Assembly: GCF_000828615.1 (NCBI RefSeq)
Contig: NZ_AP012273.1
Span: 124,001-188,000 of the forward strand
Origin: Thiolapillus brandeum
Lineage (GTDB): Bacteria > Pseudomonadota > Gammaproteobacteria > Chromatiales > Chromatiaceae
Length of the DNA: 64,000 nt
Direction of reading: 5' to 3'
In this document: positions 54,772 to 64,000 of the stretch, in pieces
Numbering within the stretch: position 1 is the stretch's first letter
How the letters are laid out: the number at the start of each line of letters is the position of its first letter
The notes under the pieces: generated by a model
Database searches by the model: none
What the model was told of the DNA's origin: nothing
The model's input: the letters and a program-made list of their open reading frames with translations, nothing else
Made by a program: the position numbers and the translations under genes

Positions 54772-56883
54772 ATGGTAGGTGGCAAAATGGGTATCAACAG
54801 AAAAGTAATCCTTTGGGGGTTGCTGCTCGCAGTGTTCAGTGTTTCGAGTGCTGCGGCCAACACCCTGGATAAAATTACGTATTCCATCCTTTCCGGGGAA
54901 CGGGTGCAGATCGTAATGGAAACGAGCGAGCCGGTGCAGGGGGCAACCAGTTTTGCCACTGACAACCCGGCCCGCATCGCCATCGATTTACCTGGCACCA
55001 AGAGCGGCCTGGAATCGCGTACCAAGAACATCGGTTCCGGAAACGTCCGTTCGGTGACTGCTATCGAAGCAGGAGACAAGACCCGGGTGGTCGTAAACCT
55101 GTTGGATAAATCCACTTACGATATCCGGGAGCAGGGTAACAAAATCGTGTTGATGCTGAATGGCAAGGCCAGTGGCGCAGCACTAGGCAGCAGTGCCGGG
55201 ACGGCTCCAGCAGCAGCGGGTTCCAAAGAAACACAGCCCATGATCACCAATGTCGATTTCCGTCGTGGTGGCGAGGGTGTGGCCCGCGTCGAGATTACCC
55301 TGTCCGATCCCGATGTGGTGGTGGATATGCGCCAGGAAGGAACCAACATTGTTCTTGATTTCCTGGGTACGGGCGTTGATCCAGACCAGGCCCTCGAACT
55401 CGATGTCACTGATTTTGCTACCGTGGTGAAGAGCATAACCACCCGGCCGCATCGCAAGGATACGCGGGTCGTCATCAATACCCAGGGCGAATTCGAACAT
55501 CTTGCCTATCAGGCGGATGATCTCTACACCCTCGAATTCCGGGCGGTTAGCAAGGAAGAGAAGGAAGCACGCAAAAAGCGGCAGCTGGTTTACACCGGTG
55601 ACAAACTGTCTCTTAACTTCCAGGATATTGAAGTACGTTCCGTGCTTCAGTTGCTGGCTGACTTTACCGGCCTGAACATGGTGGTCAGTGATTCAGTGAA
55701 TGGCCGCATCACTCTGCGTTTGAAGAATGTTCCCTGGGATCAGGCTCTGGATATCATCCTCAAGACCAAGGGTCTGTCCAAGCGCCAGAATGGCAACGTG
55801 ATCCTGGTGGCGCCCACAGAAGAAATTGCAGCGCGTGAAAAGCTGGATCTGGAGTCGCAGAAGCAGGTAGAAGAGCTGGCACCGTTGCATTCCGAGCTTG
55901 TACAGGTGAATTATGCCAAGGCGGAAGATCTGGCCGAACTGCTCAAGTCCGAGGAGAACAAGCTGCTCTCCGAGCGAGGAAACGTCACCATCGATTCCCG
56001 TACCAATACTTTGCTGGTGCAGGATACGGCGGCCAAACTGACGGAAGTCCGCGCCCTGATAGAAAAACTGGATATTCCCGTACGTCAGGTTCTGGTTGAG
56101 TCCCGTGTGGTTATCGCCAATGATGATTTCGCCCGCGACATCGGCGTACGCTTTGGGTTCAACCGGGAAAACAGCATTGGTGGCAATTCCAGTCTGCTGA
56201 CGGCAGGCGGCCTGCCCGGACATACCTCCGGCACCTTTGGGTTTGCACCAGGCATCGAGAATGCTGCGGATAGTGGTGCTGAAGCGCTTATGGTGAATCT
56301 GCCTCAGCAACTGGCTCCCGGTCGTGGTGGCGCCGTCAACTTCCTGCTGGGCAAGGTGGGTTCTTACCTTCTGCAGCTGGAACTGACCGCCATGCAACAG
56401 GAAGGCCGGGGAGAGATCGTCTCCAGCCCGAGAGTGATTACTTCCGATCAGAACAAGGCGGTGATCAAGCAGGGTATCGAGATCCCTTACCAGGAGGCAA
56501 GTTCCAGCGGTGCAACCACTGTATCGTTCAAGGAAGCCGTACTGAAGCTTGAGGTTACTCCGCACATCACTCCGGATGATCGGATTATCATGGATCTGCT
56601 GGTTTCCAAGGATGATGCCGATTTCACCCGCGCCGTGCTGGGCGTACCTCCTCTGAACAAGCGGGAAGTCGAAACCCGGGTGCTGGTGGACAATGGCGAG
56701 ACCGTGGTTCTGGGTGGTGTATTCGAACGTGACCGCAAGGAGGCTGAGGAAAAGGTTCCCTTCTTTGGTGATCTGCCGGTCATAGGCTATGCCTTCAAGG
56801 AAACTCTCAAAACCGACCGCAAGAAGGAACTGCTGATTTTCATCACTCCGAAGGTTATCAAGGATTCGTTGAACGTCAGGTAA
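54772..56883 (+). CDS. pilQ: Type IV pilus secretin PilQ
   Basis: Outer-membrane secretin, 703 residues. The signal peptide runs to about residue 30 (SVSSAAA). Two AMIN domains (about 35-275) bind peptidoglycan. STN and N1 domains (VRSVLQLLADFTGLNMVVS and VLVESRVVIANDDF) precede the secretin domain, with VLKLEVTPHITPDDRIIMDL, VDNGETVVLGGVF and FITPKV. ATG 54772 has AAGGAG 8 nt upstream; a second ATG at 54787 is less well placed. Confidence 0.97.
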   Translation: MVGGKMGINRKVILWGLLLAVFSVSSAAANTLDKITYSILSGERVQIVMETSEPVQGATSFATDNPARIAIDLPGTKSGLESRTKNIGSGNVRSVTAIEAGDKTRVVVNLLDKSTYDIREQGNKIVLMLNGKASGAALGSSAGTAPAAAGSKETQPMITNVDFRRGGEGVARVEITLSDPDVVVDMRQEGTNIVLDFLGTGVDPDQALELDVTDFATVVKSITTRPHRKDTRVVINTQGEFEHLAYQADDLYTLEFRAVSKEEKEARKKRQLVYTGDKLSLNFQDIEVRSVLQLLADFTGLNMVVSDSVNGRITLRLKNVPWDQALDIILKTKGLSKRQNGNVILVAPTEEIAAREKLDLESQKQVEELAPLHSELVQVNYAKAEDLAELLKSEENKLLSERGNVTIDSRTNTLLVQDTAAKLTEVRALIEKLDIPVRQVLVESRVVIANDDFARDIGVRFGFNRENSIGGNSSLLTAGGLPGHTSGTFGFAPGIENAADSGAEALMVNLPQQLAPGRGGAVNFLLGKVGSYLLQLELTAMQQEGRGEIVSSPRVITSDQNKAVIKQGIEIPYQEASSSGATTVSFKEAVLKLEVTPHITPDDRIIMDLLVSKDDADFTRAVLGVPPLNKREVETRVLVDNGETVVLGGVFERDRKEAEEKVPFFGDLPVIGYAFKETLKTDRKKELLIFITPKVIKDSLNVR

Positions 56884-56910
56884 TTTCCAACTCGCAATGT
56901 TAGATGAAAG

Positions 56911-56934
56911 GACACGGCCTAGGCCGTGTCTTTT
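56911..56934 (+). terminator. Rho-independent terminator after pilQ
   Basis: A perfect palindrome GACACGGCCTAGGCCGTGTC (56911-56930) followed by TTTT. It lies 27 nt after the pilQ stop, ending the pilMNOPQ transcript before aroK. Confidence 0.85.
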
Positions 56935-56997
56935 CGTTGGATCCTGCCGATGACGTTATTCAGGTATAATCGGCGTTTTTTATCAGGTGATTGAACT

Positions 56998-57516
56998 ATG
57001 CTGAAACCCAGTCGTATCTTTCTGGTGGGCCCCATGGGGGCCGGCAAGACCACCATTGGCCGACAGCTGGCGCAATCTCTTGGTCTGGAGTTTGACGATA
57101 CGGATCAGGAGATCCAGAAGCGCACGGGTGTGGATATCCCAACCATCTTCGAATATGAAGGTGAAGAGGGTTTCCGGCGCCGTGAAATGAAGGCTATTGC
57201 AGAAATGGTGGAGCAGGACAATCTGGTGTTGGCCACTGGTGGCGGTGCGGTGACTCAGCCGGAAAATCGCCGTCTGCTGGCTGCTCGTGGCTATGTCATC
57301 TATCTCTCATGCTCCCCCGAGCAGCAGTATGAACGCACTTACAAGGACAAGAATCGTCCCTTGCTGGATACCGATGACCCTCTGCAGCGCCTGAAGGAAT
57401 TGAATCAGGAGCGTGATCCCCAGTACCGGGAAATTTCGGATCTGGTGGTGTCCACGGAAGGGCGTTCCGCCCAGGCCGTGGTGAAGGAGGTTGTCCGTCA
57501 TTTCGAGAATACCTGA
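56998..57516 (+). CDS. aroK: Shikimate kinase
   Basis: A 172-residue P-loop kinase that phosphorylates shikimate in aromatic amino acid synthesis. It has FLVGPMGAGKTTIGRQL (Walker A), the DDTDQEIQ Asp/Arg substrate region, GEEGFRRRE and the glycine-rich LATGGGAV. A -10 box TATAAT at 56965-56970 lies upstream, giving a leader of about 25 nt. It starts the conserved aroK-aroB pair. Confidence 0.96.
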   Translation: MLKPSRIFLVGPMGAGKTTIGRQLAQSLGLEFDDTDQEIQKRTGVDIPTIFEYEGEEGFRRREMKAIAEMVEQDNLVLATGGGAVTQPENRRLLAARGYVIYLSCSPEQQYERTYKDKNRPLLDTDDPLQRLKELNQERDPQYREISDLVVSTEGRSAQAVVKEVVRHFENT

Positions 57517-57525
57517 AGTTCCTCC

Positions 57526-58614
57526 ATGCCCCATATAATTTCCAGTCTTGACGTCGACCTGGGTGAACGCAGTTATCCGATTTACATCGGCCAGGATCTT
57601 TTGAGCGATGCGGAATTGTTTCGCCGCCATATCGCCTCACAGCAGGTGATGGTGGTGAGCAATGATACCGTTGCTCCCTTGTACATGCAGGCCCTTGTGG
57701 ACAGCTTGCATGGGATGCAATTGGAACAGGTCGTGCTGCCGGATGGGGAAAAGTACAAGACCCTGGATATCCTGAACCGGATTTTCGACGGCTTGCTGGG
57801 CTATCGTTTCGACCGTGGCTGTACCCTGATTGCGCTGGGTGGCGGTGTCATAGGCGATATGACCGGATTTGCAGCGGCCTGCTATCAGCGGGGCGTAAAT
57901 TTCATCCAGGTGCCCACTACATTGTTGTCCCAGGTGGATTCTTCGGTGGGTGGCAAGACGGGAGTGAATCATCCTCTGGGTAAAAACATGATCGGCGCCT
58001 TTTATCAGCCACAGGCTGTGGTGATCGATATCGATACTCTCAAGACCCTTCCGGCCCGGGAGCTGTCTGCAGGTCTTGCAGAGGTTATCAAGCACGGCAT
58101 TATCAAGGATGAAGGGTATTTTTCCTGGCTGGAAGCGCATATGCAGGATTTACGCAGTCTCGATGCAGAGGCATTGGCCCATGCGGTCAAGGGTTCCTGC
58201 ATCATCAAGTCCCGGGTGGTATCGGCAGATGAGCGTGAAGCCGGGCAACGGGCCCTGCTCAATTTTGGTCATACTTTTGGCCACGCCATCGAGACGGGTA
58301 TGGGCTATGGCAATTGGCTGCATGGCGAGGCCGTGGGGGCTGGCATGTGCATGGCGGCGCGAATGTCCCGTTTGCTGGGTTGGCTGAGCCCGGAGGAAGA
58401 GACGCGGATAACCGCGCTGATCGAGGCTGCGGGCCTGCCGGTGACGCCGCCGGATCTTTCTCCTGGGCGTTTCATGGAACTGATGTCAGTGGATAAGAAG
58501 GTCATGGCTGGCCAGCTGCGCCTGGTATTGCTCAAGGGAATAGGCAAGGCATTGATCAGCGAAGACTTTTCAATGGAAGTCCTGCAGGAAACCCTGCAGA
58601 GTTATACTGCCTGA
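57526..58614 (+). CDS. aroB: 3-dehydroquinate synthase
   Basis: A 362-residue NAD- and metal-dependent enzyme of the shikimate pathway. It has [48 protein letters not shown] (quoted in parts), the catalytic Glu/His metal ligands in AEVIKHGII and [10 protein letters not shown], and [10 protein letters not shown]. It is 9 nt downstream of aroK. The next gene, gltB, is a separate unit starting about 175 nt later. Confidence 0.97.
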   Translation: MPHIISSLDVDLGERSYPIYIGQDLLSDAELFRRHIASQQVMVVSNDTVAPLYMQALVDSLHGMQLEQVVLPDGEKYKTLDILNRIFDGLLGYRFDRGCTLIALGGGVIGDMTGFAAACYQRGVNFIQVPTTLLSQVDSSVGGKTGVNHPLGKNMIGAFYQPQAVVIDIDTLKTLPARELSAGLAEVIKHGIIKDEGYFSWLEAHMQDLRSLDAEALAHAVKGSCIIKSRVVSADEREAGQRALLNFGHTFGHAIETGMGYGNWLHGEAVGAGMCMAARMSRLLGWLSPEEETRITALIEAAGLPVTPPDLSPGRFMELMSVDKKVMAGQLRLVLLKGIGKALISEDFSMEVLQETLQSYTA

Positions 58615-58788
58615 CAGGTAGTTTCCCCCCAAAAATACTGGCCTGAATGGCATTTGTGCAGTATCCTAGCGGGTTCGTTGGAGGCGTTTGCATGCGCATC
58701 TGAAAGACTGCCGCACACCGGTGGTTCACGATATTCCATGGTTGCGGCCTTGCGGCTTGCGACCCCGTTACTGAAGAAGAGGTTTGCC

Positions 58789-61700
58789 ATGAGTTACGGT
58801 GCCTTGCCGCCGAAACAGGGCTTGTATGACCCTGCGAACGAGCATGATGCATGTGGTGTTGGTTTTGTGGCCGATATCAAAGGCCGCTGTACACATGAGA
58901 TCGTTGAACAGGGGTTGACCATACTCGATCGCCTGACACACCGGGGTGCTGTGGGTGCTGATCCCAAGGCCGGTGATGGCGCAGGCATTCTGTTGCAGAT
59001 TCCTGACGCCTTCTTCCGCAAGGTGCTGAATTTCGAGTTGCCCGAAGCAGGCGATTATGCCGTAGGCATGTTGTTTCTGCCTGCGGATGCCGATGCGGGG
59101 AATGAGGCTTGTGGCGTAGTGGAAAAATACATCCGGCAGGAAGGCCAGCGGCTGCTGGGCTGGCGGGATGTGCCGGTAAACAATGCCGACCTGGGTGAAA
59201 GCGTGCTGCCTACTGAGCCGCGTATTCGCCAGGTATTTGTTGGCCGGGGGGATTCCACACCGGACCAGGATGCCCTGGAGCGCAAGCTGTTCGTGGCACG
59301 CAAACAGATTGAAAATGAAGTTCGCGAGTCTGATCTGCAAGGCAGGAGTGATTTCTATTTTACCTCTTTGTCCACCCGAACCATTGTTTACAAGGGGATG
59401 TTGTTGGCAGTCCAGGTGGGGGACTATTACCCGGATCTGAAGGATCCGGATCTTGTCTCGGCCCTGGCCCTGGTGCACCAGCGTTTCTCAACCAACACTT
59501 TTCCCACCTGGGATCTGGCCCACCCGTTCCGCATGATCGCCCACAATGGCGAAATCAACACCATGCGCGGCAATGTCAACTGGATGGCCGCGCGCCGCCA
59601 CTCCATGGCCTCGGATATCCTGGGTGAGGATCTGGACAAGATCTGGCCCCTGATCCCCGAAGGGCAGTCTGATTCCGCCTGTTTCGACAATGCCCTGGAA
59701 TTGCTGGTCATGGGTGGCTATTCCATGTCCCATGCCATGATGCTGCTCATCCCCGAAGCCTGGGGAGGCAACAAGCTCATGGACGAGAAGCGCCGGGCCT
59801 TCTATGAATACCATGCTGCCCTCATGGAACCCTGGGATGGTCCTGCGGCCGTGGCTTTCACGGATGGCCGCCAGATCGGCGCCACCCTGGATCGCAACGG
59901 CTTGCGTCCCGCCCGCTACCTGATCACCGATGATGGCCTGGTGGTCATGGCTTCGGAAATGGGTGTGTTGGATATTCCCGAAGAAAAGATCGTCAAAAAA
60001 TGGCGTCTGCAGCCGGGCAAGATGTTCCTCATCGACATGCAGCAGGGACGTATCATCGATGACGAAGAGATCAAGACCCAACTGTCGGGCTCCAAGCCCT
60101 ACCAGGATTGGCTGGACAAGACTCAGATCCAGTTGCAGAACCTGCCGCCTGCCGTGGGCACCATGGCGCCGGATGAAGAAGTGCTGCTGGATAGGCAGCA
60201 GGCTTTTGGCTACTCCAAGGAAGATCTCAGCGTACTGCTCACGCCCATGGTCTGTACCGGCCAGGAAGCCATTGGTTCCATGGGTGCGGACAACCCACCC
60301 TCCGTGTTGTCCAACCGGCCCCGTCATCTGAGCACCTATTTCAAGCAGAATTTCGCCCAGGTGACCAATCCACCCATCGATCCCATCCGCGAAGAGATCG
60401 TCATGTCCCTGGTGTCCCTCATCGGCCCGCGGCCCAATCTCCTGGGGCTGGGAAGCGGCGGTGAAAACATGCGCCTGGAAGTCAAACAGCCCGTGCTCAC
60501 CAATGCGGATCTGGAGAAAATCCGCCAGATCGAGGACAACTGTGATGGTGCTTTCCGCACCCGCACCCTGAACATTACCTATCCCGCGGCCAATGGTCCG
60601 GCAGGGATGCGCAATGCCCTGAACGAGCTGTGCGAAGCAGCGGAAAAAGCCGTGCTGGATGGCTACAATATCCTGATTCTTTCGGATCGCCGGGTGGATG
60701 CCGACAATCTGGCCATCCCTGCGCTGTTGGCCACGTCTTCAGTGCATCATCACCTCATCCGCAAGGGATTGCGTACCGATTCCGGTCTGGTGCTGGAAAC
60801 CGGCGCGGCCCTGGAGGTGCATCATTTTGCCACTTTGGCGGGCTATGGCGCAGAGGCCATCAATCCCTATCTGGTGTTCGAAACCATCCAGGACATGCTC
60901 CCGGATCTGCCGGAAGAACTGGATTTCGATGAAGCCCAAAAGCGTTACATCAAGGCCGTGGGCAAGGGCCTGCACAAGGTCATGTCGAAGATGGGCATTT
61001 CCACCTACCAGTCCTATTGCGGCGCTCAAATCTTTGATGCCGTGGGCCTGTCCAGTGAATTCGTGGACCAGTACTTCACCGGTACCGCCACCACCATTGA
61101 AGGTATCGGTCTGGACGAAGTGGCTCGGGAAGCGGCGCGCTGGCATGAGAATGCCTTTGGCGATGCCCTCATCTACCGCAAGCAGTTGGACGTGGGCGGG
61201 GACTATGCCTGGCGTCAGCGGGGTGAGGCTCATGTGTGGACCCCGGATACCATTGCCAAACTGCAGCATGCCGTGCGTGGCAATGATGCCGGAACCTACC
61301 AGGAATACTCCTCCCTGATCAACGAACAGAGCGAGAAGTTGCTGACCTTGCGCGGCCTCATGGAATTCAAATGGGCGGACAACCCGGTTCCTCTGGAAGA
61401 AGTGGAGCCGGCGAAGGAGATCGTCAAGCGCTTTGCCACTGGCGCCATGTCTTTTGGCAGTATTTCCTACGAGGCCCATTCCACCCTGGCGGTGGCCATG
61501 AATGCCCTGGGCGGAAAGTCCAATACCGGTGAAGGCGGTGAAGAGCCCGAGCGCTTCAACCCCCTGCCGGACGGCTCGCGCAACCCGGAGCGTTCCGCCA
61601 TCAAGCAGGTGGCGTCCGGACGTTTTGGCGTCACTACCGAGTACCTGGTGAACGCCGACGACATCCAGATCAAGATGGCCCAGGGCGCCAAGCCCGGGGA

Positions 61701-63417
61701 AGGCGGCCAGTTGCCCGGTCACAAGGTGAACAAGCAGATCGCCCGGGTGCGTCATTCCACCCCGGGTGTGGGGCTGATCTCACCCCCGCCCCACCACGAC
61801 ATCTATTCCATCGAGGATCTGGCCCAGCTGATCCACGATCTCAAGAACGTGAATCCCAGGGCGCGCATCTCCGTCAAACTGGTTTCAGAAGTGGGTGTGG
61901 GCACGGTCGCCGCGGGGGTCTCAAAGGCCCATGCAGATCATGTCACCATCTCCGGCTTCGACGGCGGCACGGGCGCTTCACCCCTGACCTCCACCAAGCA
62001 TGCCGGTTCCTCCTGGGAGATCGGCCTGGCGGAAACCCACCAGACCCTGGTGCTCAACCGTCTGCGCTCACGCATCAGCGTGCAGGTGGATGGCGGCATG
62101 CGTACGGGTCGTGACGTGGCCATCGGCGCCCTGCTGGGGGCCGACGAATTTGGTTTTGCGACAGCACCGCTGATCGCAGAAGGCTGTGTGATGATGCGCA
62201 AATGCCATCTCAACACCTGTCCCGTGGGCGTGGCCACTCAGGATCCTGAACTGCGCAAGCGTTTCATGGGCAAGCCGGAGCATGTCATCAACTATTTCTT
62301 CTTCGTTGCCGAGGAGCTGCGTCAGATCATGGCCAGGCTGGGCTTCCGCACCGTGGAAGAAATGATCGGCCAGGCGGATCGTCTGGACATGCGCAAGGCA
62401 CTGGATCACTGGAAGGCTCAGGGGCTGGACTATTCACGACTGCTGACCAAACCCGAAGCAGCTCCCGGCGACAAGGTGTACAACTGCGAGGCGCAGGATC
62501 ACGGACTGGAGCAGGCTCTGGACAATGAGCTTATCGCCCGGGCGCAACCCGCCCTGGAAAAGGGCGAGGCCGTCCGGATCGAGGTGGATATCCATAACTA
62601 CAATCGCAGTTTTGGCGCCATGCTCTCTGGTCGGGTAGCGGAAAAATACGGCTTCGCGGGCCTGCCTGACGACACCATTCATATCAAGGCATCCGGCACT
62701 GCCGGTCAGTCTCTGGGTGCCTGGCTGGCACGTGGCGTGACTATTGAGCTTTCCGGAGAGGGCAATGACTACGTGGGCAAGGGATTGTCCGGCGGGCACA
62801 TTATTATCTATCCGCCTGCGGATTCCGCCATTGGCCAGGCTGAGGAAAACATCATTGTTGGCAATACCGTGCTGTATGGCGCCATAGCCGGGGAATGTTA
62901 TTTCCGCGGTGTGGCCGGTGAACGCTTTGCAGTGCGCAACTCCGGTGCTACAGCGGTAGTGGAAGGCGTGGGTGATCACGGTTGCGAGTATATGACTGGT
63001 GGTGTGGTGGTGGTTCTTGGCAGCACCGGCCGCAACTTTGCCGCCGGGATGTCCGGCGGCATCGCCTATGTACTGGATGAAGAAGGCAACTTCGAGCAGC
63101 GCTGCAACATGGCCCAGGTCGAGCTCGAGCCCATCAGGGAAGAGGACGATGCCCTGGAGCGCCTGGAACACCTGGGTGGCGATATGGAAACCAAGGGCCG
63201 GGTGGACGTGTCCCATGACATGACTCGCTTCGATGCCATTCGCCTGAAGCAGATCATCGAGCGTCATCTGCACTATACCAATTCCGATGTGGCGCGGAAG
63301 ATCCTGGACAACTGGGATGATTACCTCGACAGATTTGTCAAGGTAATGCCGGTGGAATACCGTCGCGCACTGCTGGAAATGCAGGCGGAGCAGGAGGCGG
63401 CCCGGGCCGCGAGTTGA
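58789..63417 (+). CDS. gltB: Glutamate synthase (NADPH) large subunit
   Basis: GOGAT large chain, 1542 residues. After a 21-residue propeptide the glutaminase nucleophile is Cys22 in [11 protein letters not shown]. The FMN-binding synthase domain has the long run [33 protein letters not shown]-like residues ([16 protein letters not shown]) and the [3Fe-4S] cluster [13 protein letters not shown]. The C-terminal GXGXG beta-helix domain contains [24 protein letters not shown] 58789 gives the normal N-terminus; the frame is open farther upstream without family sequence. gltD follows 54 nt later. Confidence 0.98.
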   Translation: MSYGALPPKQGLYDPANEHDACGVGFVADIKGRCTHEIVEQGLTILDRLTHRGAVGADPKAGDGAGILLQIPDAFFRKVLNFELPEAGDYAVGMLFLPADADAGNEACGVVEKYIRQEGQRLLGWRDVPVNNADLGESVLPTEPRIRQVFVGRGDSTPDQDALERKLFVARKQIENEVRESDLQGRSDFYFTSLSTRTIVYKGMLLAVQVGDYYPDLKDPDLVSALALVHQRFSTNTFPTWDLAHPFRMIAHNGEINTMRGNVNWMAARRHSMASDILGEDLDKIWPLIPEGQSDSACFDNALELLVMGGYSMSHAMMLLIPEAWGGNKLMDEKRRAFYEYHAALMEPWDGPAAVAFTDGRQIGATLDRNGLRPARYLITDDGLVVMASEMGVLDIPEEKIVKKWRLQPGKMFLIDMQQGRIIDDEEIKTQLSGSKPYQDWLDKTQIQLQNLPPAVGTMAPDEEVLLDRQQAFGYSKEDLSVLLTPMVCTGQEAIGSMGADNPPSVLSNRPRHLSTYFKQNFAQVTNPPIDPIREEIVMSLVSLIGPRPNLLGLGSGGENMRLEVKQPVLTNADLEKIRQIEDNCDGAFRTRTLNITYPAANGPAGMRNALNELCEAAEKAVLDGYNILILSDRRVDADNLAIPALLATSSVHHHLIRKGLRTDSGLVLETGAALEVHHFATLAGYGAEAINPYLVFETIQDMLPDLPEELDFDEAQKRYIKAVGKGLHKVMSKMGISTYQSYCGAQIFDAVGLSSEFVDQYFTGTATTIEGIGLDEVAREAARWHENAFGDALIYRKQLDVGGDYAWRQRGEAHVWTPDTIAKLQHAVRGNDAGTYQEYSSLINEQSEKLLTLRGLMEFKWADNPVPLEEVEPAKEIVKRFATGAMSFGSISYEAHSTLAVAMNALGGKSNTGEGGEEPERFNPLPDGSRNPERSAIKQVASGRFGVTTEYLVNADDIQIKMAQGAKPGEGGQLPGHKVNKQIARVRHSTPGVGLISPPPHHDIYSIEDLAQLIHDLKNVNPRARISVKLVSEVGVGTVAAGVSKAHADHVTISGFDGGTGASPLTSTKHAGSSWEIGLAETHQTLVLNRLRSRISVQVDGGMRTGRDVAIGALLGADEFGFATAPLIAEGCVMMRKCHLNTCPVGVATQDPELRKRFMGKPEHVINYFFFVAEELRQIMARLGFRTVEEMIGQADRLDMRKALDHWKAQGLDYSRLLTKPEAAPGDKVYNCEAQDHGLEQALDNELIARAQPALEKGEAVRIEVDIHNYNRSFGAMLSGRVAEKYGFAGLPDDTIHIKASGTAGQSLGAWLARGVTIELSGEGNDYVGKGLSGGHIIIYPPADSAIGQAEENIIVGNTVLYGAIAGECYFRGVAGERFAVRNSGATAVVEGVGDHGCEYMTGGVVVVLGSTGRNFAAGMSGGIAYVLDEEGNFEQRCNMAQVELEPIREEDDALERLEHLGGDMETKGRVDVSHDMTRFDAIRLKQIIERHLHYTNSDVARKILDNWDDYLDRFVKVMPVEYRRALLEMQAEQEAARAAS

Positions 63418-63471
63418 TCCACGCAGGCCGGGCTTCAGGCCGGCCTGCATAAGAGATTGGGTAATAGAGAA

Positions 63472-64000
63472 ATGGGTAAACCAACAGGTTTCATGGAATA
63501 CGAAAGGCTGGATCGCAGTTATGCGCCCGTGGCCGACCGTATCACGCATTATCATGAGTTTGTGATCCCCCTGGCGGAAGACCAGCTGCAGACCCAGGGC
63601 GCACGCTGCATGGACTGCGGCATTCCCTTCTGTCATCAGGGCTGTCCCGTGAACAATATCATTCCCGAGTGGAATGACTTGGTCTATCACGGCGACTGGC
63701 AGATGGCCCTGGAAGTGCTGCACTCCACCAACAACTTTCCGGAGGTCACTGGGCGCATCTGTCCGGCTCCCTGCCAGGAGTCCTGCACCCTGAATCTGCA
63801 GGATCAGCCGGTAACCATCAAGACCATCGAATGTGCCATCGTGGACAAGGGTTGGGAGCAGGGCTGGATCAAACCCCTGATTCCCGAGCATCGCACGGGC
63901 AAGCGGGTGGCCGTGGTGGGTTCGGGACCTGCAGGTCTGGCCTGTGCCCAGCAGCTGGCGCGCGCCGGTCACGATGTGGTGGTGTATGAAAAGGCGGACA
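63472..64000 (+). CDS. gltD: Glutamate synthase small subunit (partial, runs off the window)
   Basis: Only the first 176 residues are present. The N-terminus has two cysteine clusters for [4Fe-4S] centres: Cys46, 49, 54 and 58 ([13 protein letters not shown]), then Cys97, 101 and 105 (CPAPCQESC). The NADPH/FAD Rossmann motif GSGPAGL is at 160-166. It transfers electrons from NADPH to GltB. No stop occurs before base 64000. Confidence 0.97.
   Translation, partial: MGKPTGFMEYERLDRSYAPVADRITHYHEFVIPLAEDQLQTQGARCMDCGIPFCHQGCPVNNIIPEWNDLVYHGDWQMALEVLHSTNNFPEVTGRICPAPCQESCTLNLQDQPVTIKTIECAIVDKGWEQGWIKPLIPEHRTGKRVAVVGSGPAGLACAQQLARAGHDVVVYEKAD

Noticed and set aside
62434-63972. A 512-codon open frame antisense to gltB/gltD
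   Set aside because: It mirrors two conserved GOGAT genes and shows no family signature.

Overview
The window is a contiguous piece of a GC-rich gammaproteobacterial chromosome. The gene order pilMNOPQ-aroK-aroB-gltB-gltD, the block ygfB-pepP-ubiH-ubiI set back to back against zapA-6S RNA-fau, the rplM-rpsI pair and a split glycine cleavage operon all fit an environmental, respiring gammaproteobacterium. The combination of Coq7, a lactate-dehydrogenase-like malate dehydrogenase, split GcvP and a lysine-rich AlgP-type protein suggests a lineage of sulfur-oxidiser type (Chromatiales-like). That placement is an inference, because no 16S gene or sulfur-oxidation gene lies in the window. I saw no tRNA, rRNA, CRISPR array or prophage.

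Region 1 (1-15100) is an envelope polysaccharide and LPS block on the + strand. It holds a NodU-type carbamoyltransferase, rfbBACD (dTDP-rhamnose), an LpxL-type acyltransferase, msbA, a methyltransferase, an LPS-kinase-like protein, an outer-membrane barrel, hldE, an FAD oxidoreductase coupled to an aldo/keto reductase, and waaA. Region 2 (15095-23860) runs on the - strand: a Pcm-family methyltransferase, moaD-moeA-moaB, a PfkB-type kinase, dgkA, and the glycine cleavage genes gcvT-H-PA-PB behind a tandem glycine riboswitch. Region 3 (24271-31168) has a diguanylate cyclase, then ubiI-ubiH-pepP-ygfB (-) facing a coiled-coil gene, zapA, 6S RNA and fau (+).

Region 4 (31170-33420) is the accessory patch. 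It holds a lysine-repeat histone-H1-like gene, a 103-bp inverted-repeat element ending in TTAA, and an IS701-family insertion sequence with 13-bp terminal repeats, a TTAA duplication and a frameshifted transposase. Region 5 (33569-43641) carries ilvA, rpiA, a glycosyltransferase-61/TPR protein, a porin, rplM-rpsI, a ferredoxin, a GlcF-like Fe-S protein, coq7 and an orphan Tat-exported TRAP binding protein. Between rplM and the ferredoxin, at 40133-40271 on the - strand, lies the most interesting unexplained signal. It is a complete small-RNA transcription unit: a sigma70-like promoter overlapped by a 22-bp perfect palindrome, a roughly 105-nt transcript of three hairpins whose loops are all C-rich and resemble anti-Shine-Dalgarno sequence, and a strong U8 terminator.

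Region 6 (43638-64000) has hemW, rof, rpmE, malic enzyme, malate dehydrogenase and citrate synthase in a row, then mrcA (PBP1A) divergent from the type IV pilus assembly operon pilMNOPQ, then aroK, aroB, gltB and the 5-prime part of gltD, which runs off the window. The gltA/mrcA junction holds a second copy of the repeat hairpin found at 31909.
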